This document shows positions 28,375-36,897 of a DNA stretch of 64,000 bases, piece after piece. Both the position numbers and the translations under genes were made by a program. Source of the DNA: Flavobacteriales bacterium (GTDB lineage: Bacteria; Bacteroidota; Bacteroidia; CAIKAF01); NCBI GenBank assembly GCA_018401695.1, contig JAGYKD010000003.1, positions 62,001 through 126,000 of the forward strand. The letters run 5' to 3'. The notes under the pieces were generated by a model. It was not told where the DNA came from. It saw only the letters and a program-made list of their open reading frames with translations, and searched no databases. How positions within the stretch are numbered: position 1 is the first letter of the stretch; the number at the start of each line of letters is the position of its first letter.

Positions 28375-30921
28375 ATGGAAAAAAGACCGGTATCTTCCAT
28401 AAATCAAGACTTGGATGTAGGCCTACTGCTTATGATGGTCCGGAAATCCTTCTGGATTATTGTTCTATTGCTAACGCTCTCTGCTCTTTCGGTGTATGTG
28501 TTCCTGAGGTATTCTGACCCCTTGTACGATGCCCAAACCATCATTCAGCTTACCGAAGACTCCAGCGAAAGACCAAATTTCTTTAAAGGCGAGACCCTTT
28601 ATGATGTGGATTTGGCACGGGAGATTGAATTGCTCCGGTCTCCGGTTTTCCTAGATAGAGTGCTGGACTCACTTGATTTACGCATCACCTACTATAGAAA
28701 AGGCGCGCTTCGGTCCACCGACTATTACAACCAAGCCCCATACCATGTGCAGGTGGTGTTTATTGATCCCATTTTGTACGGAAATCCCTTTACCATTTCT
28801 TCTAGCCAAGAAAGGATGTCCTTAACCTACATGGTCAACGAAGAAGAGGTGGTTTTGCCTATTTCTAGATCCGGTGCCGTTGAAGGGCCTCAATTTAAGT
28901 TCAACATTCTTTTGCCCAAAGACAATGTGTTCGAACAGACCAACGACCCTTATTTGTTTATCGTAAACGACCCAAACAACCTTAGAGCCAAGTTTTTAAC
29001 TAATCTTAGGGTAGAACTCCACAGTGAATCTGCCAAAACCATTAAAATCAGTACTCGCGACGTGAACGCTGCCCGGGCCGCAGATTTGGTAAACGGTATT
29101 GCCACCGCCTATGAGTCCTTTTATTTGGAAAATAAACAGGAAAGCGCCAATAAAATGCTGCGCTACATCGACGAAACCCTCGGCTTGTTGCGCGATCGGC
29201 TGGCCGAATCTGACTCATCCCTCACCATTTTTAAAAAACGAAACAATTTGCTCGAAGACAATAACAGTCCCTTCGACCAAAACTATTTTGCTCTGCTTCA
29301 ATCGCTAAAAGAAAAGCAGCTGAGCGACCAGGTAAACCTTAGGGTAACCAGAAACACCTTTAGAATCCTGAGTGATGGCAACCCTACCAATCAGGAAATC
29401 ATAAGCTACACAGCTCAAATCGAAGGTGCACCCACCATAGGCTCTCTTGCCGAAGAAATACGTACCAAAGAAATCGAAAAGGAAGAGGCCCTGTTTACCT
29501 ACAAGAAATCAAGTGCCGAAATTGAGCGTCTCAATTATACCATTAAAATTTACAGAGAACAGCTCATGGAAGCCATTGCTTCCTTTATTCGAACTTTGGA
29601 ATTTAAAATTTCCGATAGCCAACAACGTATTGCTGCGCTTGAAACCCAATTGTACCAAGAGCAAGGAATTGCAGATTATGTAGAACTCTCCAGACTTCAA
29701 CGCACGTTCGAAGTCAATGAGAAGTACTACAACCAGCTTATTGAACAAAAAGCAGAGTATAGCCTGGCAAGGGAAGGCTACTCACCTCCTTACCGTGTAC
29801 TAAGTTTTAGCCCGGTGCCCCAGAGCCCGGTTTCGCCAAACCAACCTTTGGTTATTGGCGGAGGCATTGGTGCCTGGTTCATTATTTCTGCCATGATTAT
29901 AATATTGCGCTACCTTTTCTTCAACCAAATTTTAGGTACCGAAGATATTCGCAAGCATTCGCAAGCTCCCGGCCTAGGTGGTGTGCAACAAGTAAAGGGC
30001 GATTTCCCAATTTCTCAGCTGGTGGTGGACAAAAGACCCAAATCTGCCGTTGCAGAGGCCTTTCGTAACATCCGTTCCAATCTGGACTTCCTCGACCCTT
30101 CTCCCAGCTCAAAACTGGTCGCAGTAACCTCTACCATTTCTGGGGAAGGAAAAACCTTTGTGGCCATTAACCTTGCCGGAATTTTAAACTTGGCAGGAAA
30201 AAGAGTAGTGGTTATCGATGGCGATATGCGTAAGCCTAAGATTCACCTGGGTTTTAATTCGCCCAACGAAAAAGGCCTCAGCACCTTGTTGATTGGCAGA
30301 AATACCCTGGATGAGTGCATCCGACATTCCGAACTTCCAGGCCTGGATTATATTACCGCAGGGCCCATTCCTCCAAACCCTAGCGAACTCATCTTATCCA
30401 AAAAAATGGACGAATTCTTTGATGAACTTCTCCGCCGCTACGATATGGTTATTATGGATAACCCACCCATAGGTATTGTAACCGATGGAATCCCTACCCT
30501 GCGAAGAGCCGATTTCCCTATTTATGTCTTTCGTGCAGGCTACTCCCGTAAGTTTTTTATTAACAACCTAAACCACCTCATTGCCGAGAGCAACATTAAG
30601 GGTTTGTCCTACATTGTTAACGGTCTTAAACCCGGTGGAAGAGGCAATAAATCTTATGGCTATGGCTACGGCTATGGTTATGGCTACGGCTACGGCTATG
30701 GCTATGGCTACACCAATGAGGAGGAAACCAATGACTATACACAATATTCAGAAGCCTCTAAAAATCAGGTGACTCAAAACGATAAGGACTTTGAAACGGA
30801 ACTCATGGTGGGTGCTCCCTCCAAGGCCTCTGATCAACATCCACCGCATGGTTCTGCATTTGATAGCTTTGACGACGAGCCATTCATTAAAAAATGGCTC
30901 AAAAAAATCTTTAAACGATAG
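28375..30921 (+). CDS. Wzc-type polysaccharide co-polymerase/BY-kinase
   Basis: 848 residues. N-terminal Wzz-like region with TM1 (~22-44, FWIIVLLLTLSALSVYVFL), a long periplasmic coiled region (~60-480), TM2 (~488-515), then a cytoplasmic bacterial tyrosine kinase: Walker A STISGEGKTFVAINLAG (~590), Walker A' VVVIDGDMRKPK, Walker B MVIMDNPPIG. The C-terminal tail contains ten tyrosines alternating with glycine (~761-779), then more Tyr in NDYTQYSE; this is the autophosphorylation cluster of the family. It controls polymer length and export together with the Wza-type protein directly upstream. Ends with a basic KKWLKKIFKR. Confidence 0.94.
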   Translation: MEKRPVSSINQDLDVGLLLMMVRKSFWIIVLLLTLSALSVYVFLRYSDPLYDAQTIIQLTEDSSERPNFFKGETLYDVDLAREIELLRSPVFLDRVLDSLDLRITYYRKGALRSTDYYNQAPYHVQVVFIDPILYGNPFTISSSQERMSLTYMVNEEEVVLPISRSGAVEGPQFKFNILLPKDNVFEQTNDPYLFIVNDPNNLRAKFLTNLRVELHSESAKTIKISTRDVNAARAADLVNGIATAYESFYLENKQESANKMLRYIDETLGLLRDRLAESDSSLTIFKKRNNLLEDNNSPFDQNYFALLQSLKEKQLSDQVNLRVTRNTFRILSDGNPTNQEIISYTAQIEGAPTIGSLAEEIRTKEIEKEEALFTYKKSSAEIERLNYTIKIYREQLMEAIASFIRTLEFKISDSQQRIAALETQLYQEQGIADYVELSRLQRTFEVNEKYYNQLIEQKAEYSLAREGYSPPYRVLSFSPVPQSPVSPNQPLVIGGGIGAWFIISAMIIILRYLFFNQILGTEDIRKHSQAPGLGGVQQVKGDFPISQLVVDKRPKSAVAEAFRNIRSNLDFLDPSPSSKLVAVTSTISGEGKTFVAINLAGILNLAGKRVVVIDGDMRKPKIHLGFNSPNEKGLSTLLIGRNTLDECIRHSELPGLDYITAGPIPPNPSELILSKKMDEFFDELLRRYDMVIMDNPPIGIVTDGIPTLRRADFPIYVFRAGYSRKFFINNLNHLIAESNIKGLSYIVNGLKPGGRGNKSYGYGYGYGYGYGYGYGYGYTNEEETNDYTQYSEASKNQVTQNDKDFETELMVGAPSKASDQHPPHGSAFDSFDDEPFIKKWLKKIFKR
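30655..30711 (+). repeat. (Tyr-Gly)n codon repeat in kinase tail
   Basis: 57 bp of TA(T/C)GG(C/T) hexamers encode ten Tyr separated by nine Gly. Both TAT/TAC and GGC/GGT codons are used, so the protein pattern is under more constraint than the DNA repeat alone; repeat slippage could still change tyrosine number without a frameshift. Confidence 0.9.
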
Positions 30922-30929
30922 TTTGTTTC

Positions 30930-31475
30930 ATGGAGCTTATCGATAATCAACTCAATGGACTGATGCTCTTTCGTCCTCCTTGTTTCCAAGACGATAGGGG
31001 ATATTTCATGGAAACTTTCCACATAGAAAAGCTTAAGGCATTAGGCCTAAATGAACGCTTTATGCAGGACAATGAGTCTATGTCCGACAAAGGCGTGCTG
31101 CGTGGTTTGCATTTCCAGGCACCACCTTACGCCCAAGGAAAGCTTATTCGGGTTATCCAAGGGGCGGTTTTGGATGTTGCCCTCGATATTCGCTCAAGCT
31201 CACCCACCTACGGCCAATTCAAAACCTTTGAACTTTCGGCCGAAAACAAACATATGCTCTTTTTGCCTCCGGGCTTTGCCCATGGCTTTTTGTCCCTGCA
31301 AGACCAAACCATTTTTTCCTACAAGTGCACCAACGTTTACCATAAGGCATCCGAGGGGGCTATTCTATGGAACGACCCGGACTTAGATATCCCTTGGAAT
31401 ATAGATCAGGCCATTGTCTCGCCCAAAGACCAGGCAGCCCAGCTATTCCGCGATTTTGATTCGCCATTTCCATGA
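30930..31475 (+). CDS. rfbC: dTDP-4-dehydrorhamnose 3,5-epimerase
   Basis: 181 residues. Cupin-fold epimerase making dTDP-4-keto-L-rhamnose: FQDDRGYFMETFH at the N-terminus, active-site His in LRGLHFQAPPYAQGKLIRV, VLDVALDIRSSSPTYG, and LPPGFAHGFLSLQD. Length is usual for RmlC. rfbA, rfbB and rfbD are not in the window. It lies 9 bp after the kinase gene and overlaps the next gene by 4 bp, which places L-rhamnose or a related deoxysugar in the exopolysaccharide by inference. Confidence 0.93.
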   Translation: MELIDNQLNGLMLFRPPCFQDDRGYFMETFHIEKLKALGLNERFMQDNESMSDKGVLRGLHFQAPPYAQGKLIRVIQGAVLDVALDIRSSSPTYGQFKTFELSAENKHMLFLPPGFAHGFLSLQDQTIFSYKCTNVYHKASEGAILWNDPDLDIPWNIDQAIVSPKDQAAQLFRDFDSPFP

Positions 31476-32563
31476 CCCTTTCTACTATGATTCAGTCTAC
31501 GCTGCTTGTCCTTTTGTTGTTTGCCCTCATTAGTGCGGGCGTATCTCTTTTTATTAACGCTTTATTGCTTAAATTCTCTACCAATTTAGGCACCCGAAAC
31601 ACCGCAGGCTTGGTGCGTTGGTCAAGTCAGGTAAAGCCTTCCGTAGGGGGGATTTCCTTTTTTATAATTTTTCTTACTTCCCTAGTTTTTGGCCTTATTT
31701 ATGCCCCAAACCTCCAGTCAAACCTACCTTTGCTCGGTTTTTCCGCAGCTGTGGGCCTGGGTTTTCTCATTGGTCTGGCCGACGATGCTTACAATACCAA
31801 ACCTCTCCTAAAGTTCTCCGGACAAGTGGCCTGTGGAATTATACTCATTGCCTCAGGCATTACCATCGATCTTTTCCCCCAAAAGGGCTTCGATGAGGCC
31901 CTAACTTTGCTGTGGACCGTGGGCATTATGAACTCCGTAAATATGCTCGACAATATGGATGGCATTACCGCCTCCACTTCCCTTTCCATCACCGGGGGAC
32001 TTACCCTAATGCATTTGGTGCAACCTCAGGCTCCAATGCACGTGTTTTTTGTGCTGCTTCTTGGAGTATCAGCCGCTTTGGTGGGATTTTTGTATTACAA
32101 TTGGAACCCGAGCCGCATGTTCATGGGCGACACAGGCAGCCAATTTTTGGGCGTATTTCTTGCGGGAATGTCCATAGTTTACCTTTGGAACGGACAGTGG
32201 CTACCGGGCTCCGTGGGTGCGTTTAGCCAAGAACCATTGCGGGCCTTTCTTTTGGTGTGGCTGTTTTTCCTAGTCCCTATTGCCGACACCACCACCGTGT
32301 CTGTTAATCGCTTAATGAAAGGCAAATCGCCCTTTGTTGGCGGACGCGACCATACCACCCATCATTTGGTTTATCTTGGCCTAAAAGATAGGCATGTGGC
32401 TTCCCTTTTGCTGCTTATTTCCCTCGCCGGAACCATGCTTGCCATTTGGTTTATTTTACCTGCTCCACACCTCAATTTGTGGCACTTAATTATTGGTTTT
32501 GGGCTTTGTTTGCTAAGCCTCATTGGCCTTTATAGCACCACTTGGCTGGCTAAAGCTCCCTAG
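31472..32563 (+). CDS. WecA/MraY-type polyprenyl-phosphate sugar-1-P transferase
   Basis: 363 residues with about ten or eleven membrane helices. The family motifs are present: VKPSVGGISFF, GLADDAYNTKPLLKF, the catalytic NSVNMLDNMDGIT, FMGDTGSQFLG and the C-terminal GRDHTTHHLVYLGL (HIS motif). Enzymes with the GGRDH.. HHL pattern of this kind transfer N-acetylhexosamine-1-phosphate to undecaprenyl phosphate and start O-antigen or capsule repeat units. It is the last gene of the polysaccharide locus and overlaps rfbC by 4 bp (ATGA). Confidence 0.92.
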   Translation: MTLSTMIQSTLLVLLLFALISAGVSLFINALLLKFSTNLGTRNTAGLVRWSSQVKPSVGGISFFIIFLTSLVFGLIYAPNLQSNLPLLGFSAAVGLGFLIGLADDAYNTKPLLKFSGQVACGIILIASGITIDLFPQKGFDEALTLLWTVGIMNSVNMLDNMDGITASTSLSITGGLTLMHLVQPQAPMHVFFVLLLGVSAALVGFLYYNWNPSRMFMGDTGSQFLGVFLAGMSIVYLWNGQWLPGSVGAFSQEPLRAFLLVWLFFLVPIADTTTVSVNRLMKGKSPFVGGRDHTTHHLVYLGLKDRHVASLLLLISLAGTMLAIWFILPAPHLNLWHLIIGFGLCLLSLIGLYSTTWLAKAP

Positions 32564-32583
32564 CCCAAAAAATGATGGATTTA

Positions 32584-32728
32584 GGGGGCGCCTTTTGGGG
32601 CCCTCGCTGCAAGTCCTCGGCTTGGGATCACGGAGCGCTATGGCTTGCGGGGGCTACGCAAAGCTCCGCCTCCACAGCCCAAGCGCTCCGGTGCCCAAGC
32701 CTCCGGGCTTTCCGCATCGGTCCCCGGC
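32584..32728. other. GC-rich structured intergenic element (type 1, inverted)
   Basis: Read on the minus strand it has CGGAAAGCCCGG, then a stem, a loop containing GGAGCTTTGCG, and GAGGACTTGCAG followed by GAGGGCC and GGCGCCC. The stem pairs GGCTTGGG (32619-32626) with CCCAAGCC (32694-32701) and CGGAGCGCT (32631-32639) with AGCGCTCCG (32682-32690), all perfect. It opens a 647-bp intergenic region with two other structured elements. Confidence 0.7.
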
Positions 32729-32762
32729 GCAGAATCTCTATACTTTGGTAGACCATCTAAGC

Positions 32763-32882
32763 GAGACTGTTGACGCGTTGTGTTTTCAAGTTTATAACCC
32801 TGACCGAAGCGTCAGGATTCAGGAAACTGACGCTTCGGTCAGGACAGGATCGCCGCCAGAATAGCAACGCGTCAACGGTCTC
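32763..32882. repeat. Nested 120-bp palindrome
   Basis: Outer arms GAGACTGTTGACGCGTTG (32763-32780) and CAACGCGTCAACGGTCTC (32865-32882) match at 17 of 18 positions. Inner arms CCTGACCGAAGCGTCAG (32799-32815) and CTGACGCTTCGGTCAGG (32827-32843) are perfect over 17 bp around an 11-nt loop. It could be a REP-like or MITE-like element. No flanking direct repeat was noticed. Confidence 0.85.
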
Positions 32883-32906
32883 TAAGCCTTAGCATTTAAT
32901 ACATTC

Positions 32907-33052
32907 CAAAGAATGGCCCCCCGGCCCGGGTGGACGCCCCCGCTGCGGAAGGACTTAGGTTCGGCCCGGCCTTGCTAGTGGAGCTTTGCGGAACTCAGTA
33001 AGGCCGGACTGCCGACCTTAGGCCTGCCGGAGTGGGGCTGGAACCAGGGGCC
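32907..33052. other. GC-rich structured intergenic element (type 2)
   Basis: Starts CAAAGAATGGCCCCCCGGCC and ends GGAACCAGGGGCC, like 4946-5121. CCGGCCTTGCT (32966-32976) pairs with AGTAAGGCCGG (32997-33007) except one position, and the loop contains GGAGCTTTGCGGAAC, shared with type 1 elements at 32584 and 46769. Outside this stem, CTTAGGTTCGGC pairs imperfectly with GCCGACCTTAG. Confidence 0.65.
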
Positions 33053-33210
33053 GATAAAAGCAAAAAACACACCTAAGAACCAGGGCCCAAAAATCCTAGC
33101 TTTGTGTAAGAGCAGCAGCCATTTCAGTTCAAAAATTAGCTTATTTACCCTAACTTCGTGCGGCTTTGGCCTATCCTAAACAAAGAGGCCTTTATAGCGG
33201 TTATCGACGC

Positions 33211-36054
33211 ATGAGCAGCAAACAAAGCTATATCGAAATTCAGGGTGCACGCGAGAACAATCTCCGTGATTTGGACATAAAGATTCCCAGAGAATCGCTG
33301 GTGGTTATTACCGGGCTTTCCGGCAGCGGTAAGTCTTCCCTCGCTTTCGATACCATTTACGCCGAGGGACAACGCCGCTATATCGAAAGTTTTTCGGCCT
33401 ACGCCCGGCAGTTTTTGGGAGGTATGGAACGGCCCGATGTAGACAGCATACGTGGCTTGAGTCCTGTAGTGAGCATTGAGCAAAAAACCACCAACAAAAA
33501 CCCACGGTCCACTGTGGGCACCATCACTGAGATTTACGACTTTCTGCGGCTTTTGTACGCTCGGGCAGGCGAGGCTTTTTCCTATGTTACCGGGGAGCCT
33601 ATGGTCCGTTATTCCGACGACCAAATCATAGATACCCTACTGCGGGACTACAAAGACCTGGATTTGCATCTGCTGGCTCCGCTGGTAAAAGGACGCAAAG
33701 GGCACTACCGCGAGCTGTTCGAGCGCACGGCCAAAAGCGGTTACCTTAAAGTGCGGGTCGATGGCGAAATCCGTGAAATTACGCATGGCATGAAGCTGGA
33801 CCGGTATAAGGTTCACGATATTGAGGTTTTGGTAGATACCATAAGCGTGCGCGAAGGTCAGTTAGACCGCCTTCGTCGTTCTGCGGCACTTGCCCTCAAA
33901 ATGGGCAAGGGAAGCTTGTTGGTGCAAGCCCGAGCTGCGCAGGACGCCCGTCATTTTAGCCGCCACCTTATGTGTCCCACCTCCGGTATTTCCTACGAAG
34001 AACCGGCCCCCAATTTATTCTCTTTCAACAGTCCCTACGGCGCATGCCCCAACTGCAATGGCTTGGGTACCGTTTTGGAAATTGACCGGGAAAAAATATT
34101 TCCGGACCCCTCCTTATCCATTAAAAAGGGAGGAGTGGCTCCCTTGGGTACGTACAAGAACAATTGGATTTTTAGGCAATTGGAGCTTTTGGGCAAGGCC
34201 ATGGGCTTTGATTTGAATACGCCCGTTGGCGAACTGGAAGAGGAGGTGATTTCGGCTTTGCTCCAGGGAACTTCGGAATCCATATCCTTTAGAACCAAGG
34301 AGTCGGGTGTATTGCAAACCGTAGATTTTGAAGGCATTGGGGTGTTTATTCAGCAACAAGCAGAAGAGGCACAAAGCAAGCGGCTTAATCGCTGGGCACA
34401 AGGGTTTATGCAGCGCAAAGCCTGTCCTGAATGTGAAGGCAGCCGTCTCAAGAAAGAGTCCATGTATTTTAAAATGGAAGGCTATAATATTGCCGAGTTG
34501 GCCGCCCTCGACTTAAAAAGCCTGCAAAAACTGCTGGAGGGCATGGCAGATCGCTTGCCTCCTATGCGCAAAGCGGTAGCCACCGAAGTACTCAAAGAAG
34601 TGCGGAAACGGTTAGGCTTTCTGCTCGATGTAGGATTGGCCTATTTAAGTCTGGACCGGCCGGCAAGAAGTTTGTCCGGAGGCGAAGCCCAACGCATCCG
34701 TTTGGCTACCCAAATTGGAGCTCAGTTGGTCGGGGTTTTGTATATTTTGGATGAGCCCTCTATTGGGTTGCATCAACGGGACAACGACCGTTTGATTGAA
34801 GCCCTCAAAAAGCTTCGCGACGGTGGAAACTCGGTATTGGTTGTGGAGCACGATAAGGACATGATGTTGGCTTCCGACTATTTGATAGATATTGGACCAG
34901 GTGCCGGACAGCATGGCGGCCGAGTTATGGCAGAGGGAACGGTAGAGGTTTTTCTTCAACAGCAGAGCTCAACCGCCAAATATCTTTCGGGTGTTTTAGA
35001 AATTGCAGTGCCCAAAAGCCGCCGCAAAGGCCATGGAAAGTATTTGGAGTTGCTAGGGGCCACCGGCCATAATCTAAAGTCCGTAGACCTTAAACTTCCT
35101 TTGGGCATGTTGGTAGGTATTACCGGGGTCTCGGGCAGTGGGAAGTCTTCCCTTATTAACGAAACCTTGTATCCTTTGTTGGCGGGAGAGCTGCATCGTG
35201 CGGAGCTGGTTCCTCTGCCTTATGCCAAACTCAAAGGGAGTAAAGCCATAGATAAGGTAATTCGCATAGATCAAAGCCCCATTGGGCGTACACCTAGATC
35301 AAATCCGGCCACCTACACCGGGGTATTTTCAGATATTCGCAACCTGTTTGCCCAATTGCCCGAAGCCAAGATTCGGGGCTATAAACCCGGCCGATTCTCC
35401 TTTAATGTTAAAGGCGGAAGATGTGAAACCTGCGGGGGAGCAGGTTTACGGGTTATTGAAATGAATTTTCTGCCCGACGTTGAGGTGAGCTGCGAATCCT
35501 GCTTGGGTAAGCGCTACAATAGGGAAACCCTAGAAGTGCGCTACAAGGGACACAGCATTGCTGATGTGTTGAACCTAACCATAGAACAGGCCGTGGATTT
35601 CTTTGCCTCCATTCCGGTAATCACCCGAAAAATTGGCGTGCTCAACGAAATTGGCTTAGGCTATTTGACCTTGGGGCAAAGCTCTACCACCTTGTCCGGA
35701 GGAGAAGCCCAACGGGTAAAATTGGCCTCTGAGCTCAACCGCACCGATACCGGAAATACCCTCTATATATTGGACGAACCCACCACCGGTTTGCATTTTG
35801 AAGACATTCGAATGCTGCTGGACGTGCTAAATAAATTGGTAGACAAAGGAAATTCCGTTTTGGTTATAGAGCACAACATGGATGTAATAAAATCTGCTGA
35901 CCACCTAATAGACTTAGGCCCTGAGGGCGGCAAAGAAGGAGGACAAATATTGTTCTCCGGGCTTCCCGAGGAGTTGGCAAAAATCTCCGGAAACCATACC
36001 GGCCGCTTTTTGGCCAAAGAATTAATCATGCACAAAAACGTAGAACAAGTATGA
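33211..36054 (+). CDS. uvrA: Excinuclease ABC subunit A
   Basis: 947 residues from the ATG at 33211 (MSSKQSYIEIQGARENNLRDL); an in-frame ATG at 33166 would add 15 residues without family similarity. UvrA finds bulky DNA lesions and loads UvrB in nucleotide excision repair. Two ABC ATPase modules are seen: Walker A GLSGSGKSSLAFDTIYAEGQ (~residue 33) and GVSGSGKSSLINE (~residue 640), each with an LSGGEAQR signature. Zinc-finger cysteines are visible (CPNCNGLG, CPECEGSR; CETCGGAG with CESCLGKR). Followed with 4-bp overlap by the LOG-family gene. Confidence 0.97.
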   Translation: MSSKQSYIEIQGARENNLRDLDIKIPRESLVVITGLSGSGKSSLAFDTIYAEGQRRYIESFSAYARQFLGGMERPDVDSIRGLSPVVSIEQKTTNKNPRSTVGTITEIYDFLRLLYARAGEAFSYVTGEPMVRYSDDQIIDTLLRDYKDLDLHLLAPLVKGRKGHYRELFERTAKSGYLKVRVDGEIREITHGMKLDRYKVHDIEVLVDTISVREGQLDRLRRSAALALKMGKGSLLVQARAAQDARHFSRHLMCPTSGISYEEPAPNLFSFNSPYGACPNCNGLGTVLEIDREKIFPDPSLSIKKGGVAPLGTYKNNWIFRQLELLGKAMGFDLNTPVGELEEEVISALLQGTSESISFRTKESGVLQTVDFEGIGVFIQQQAEEAQSKRLNRWAQGFMQRKACPECEGSRLKKESMYFKMEGYNIAELAALDLKSLQKLLEGMADRLPPMRKAVATEVLKEVRKRLGFLLDVGLAYLSLDRPARSLSGGEAQRIRLATQIGAQLVGVLYILDEPSIGLHQRDNDRLIEALKKLRDGGNSVLVVEHDKDMMLASDYLIDIGPGAGQHGGRVMAEGTVEVFLQQQSSTAKYLSGVLEIAVPKSRRKGHGKYLELLGATGHNLKSVDLKLPLGMLVGITGVSGSGKSSLINETLYPLLAGELHRAELVPLPYAKLKGSKAIDKVIRIDQSPIGRTPRSNPATYTGVFSDIRNLFAQLPEAKIRGYKPGRFSFNVKGGRCETCGGAGLRVIEMNFLPDVEVSCESCLGKRYNRETLEVRYKGHSIADVLNLTIEQAVDFFASIPVITRKIGVLNEIGLGYLTLGQSSTTLSGGEAQRVKLASELNRTDTGNTLYILDEPTTGLHFEDIRMLLDVLNKLVDKGNSVLVIEHNMDVIKSADHLIDLGPEGGKEGGQILFSGLPEELAKISGNHTGRFLAKELIMHKNVEQV

Positions 36055-36785
36055 GTCAAGACATGGAACAGTACGCCAAATCCGGCGAAGAAAAAATTAA
36101 AGAAGCCTTTAAAGAAAAAGACTGGGTAGAAATCAGAACCAACGATTCTTGGGCCCTGTTTAAAATTATGGGCGAGTTTGTAGAAGGTTACGAAAAAATG
36201 AGCCGAATTGGCCCTTGCGTTAGTATTTTTGGTTCGGCACGCACCAAGCCCGACAACCCCTACTACCAACTTGGGGTAGATGTGGCCTACAAGCTTACCC
36301 AACAAGGCTTTGGAATTATTACAGGAGGCGGACCAGGTATTATGGAAGCCGGAAATAAGGGCGCCAAAGCCGGCGGAGGAAAATCGGTGGGATTGAATAT
36401 CGAACTTCCTTTTGAACAAGAACCGAATCCTTTTATTGATCCCGACAAAAACCTGGATTTTGATTACTTTTTTGTTCGGAAAGTAATGTTCGTTAAGTAT
36501 TCTCAGGGTTTTGTGGTTTTGCCCGGCGGCTTTGGTACCCTCGATGAGCTTTTTGAGTCCCTTACCTTAATTCAGACTTACAAGATTGGCAAATTCCCTA
36601 TTGTTTTGGTAGGTTCTTCTTACTGGTCCGGTTTGGTGGATTGGATAAAAGACGCCGTTTTGGCGCAGGAAAAAAACATCAATCCCCAAGACTTAGATTT
36701 GTTTAAAGTGGTAGATACCGCCGACGATGCAGTAAAAATCATTGTGGATTTCTATAGCCAGTATTCGCTTAAGCCAAACTTCTAA
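36051..36785 (+). CDS. LOG-family (TIGR00730-like) Rossmann protein
   Basis: 244 residues; start overlaps the uvrA stop (ATGA), and a second ATG lies four codons later. Residues ~58-230 form the LOG fold with VSIFGSARTKPDN, the nucleotide motif TGGGPGIMEAGNKGA (~95) and LPGGFGTLDELFE (~165), the PGGxGTxxE signature. Members cleave nucleoside 5'-monophosphates to base and ribose phosphate (cytokinin-activating type in some organisms); older annotation as lysine decarboxylase is not supported. The ~50-residue charged N-terminal extension is typical of the longer bacterial subgroup. Confidence 0.9.
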   Translation: MSQDMEQYAKSGEEKIKEAFKEKDWVEIRTNDSWALFKIMGEFVEGYEKMSRIGPCVSIFGSARTKPDNPYYQLGVDVAYKLTQQGFGIITGGGPGIMEAGNKGAKAGGGKSVGLNIELPFEQEPNPFIDPDKNLDFDYFFVRKVMFVKYSQGFVVLPGGFGTLDELFESLTLIQTYKIGKFPIVLVGSSYWSGLVDWIKDAVLAQEKNINPQDLDLFKVVDTADDAVKIIVDFYSQYSLKPNF

Positions 36786-36802
36786 ACGATTTATTGTGTG
36801 TT

Positions 36803-36840
36803 AAGGGGTTAAAACAAGGTTTTAACCCCTTTTTTCTTTT
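36803..36840 (+). terminator. Strong intrinsic terminator after LOG gene
   Basis: AAGGGGTTAAAAC (36803-36815) and GTTTTAACCCCTT (36819-36831) are perfect 13-bp arms around AAG, followed by a T-rich tract. It lies 18 bp after the stop codon and closes the uvrA-LOG transcript. Confidence 0.95.
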
Positions 36841-36897
36841 TGTGGTGTTTTTTTTGTGCATTTTTCGTAAATTAGATGTACTCAAAATGGATAACTT

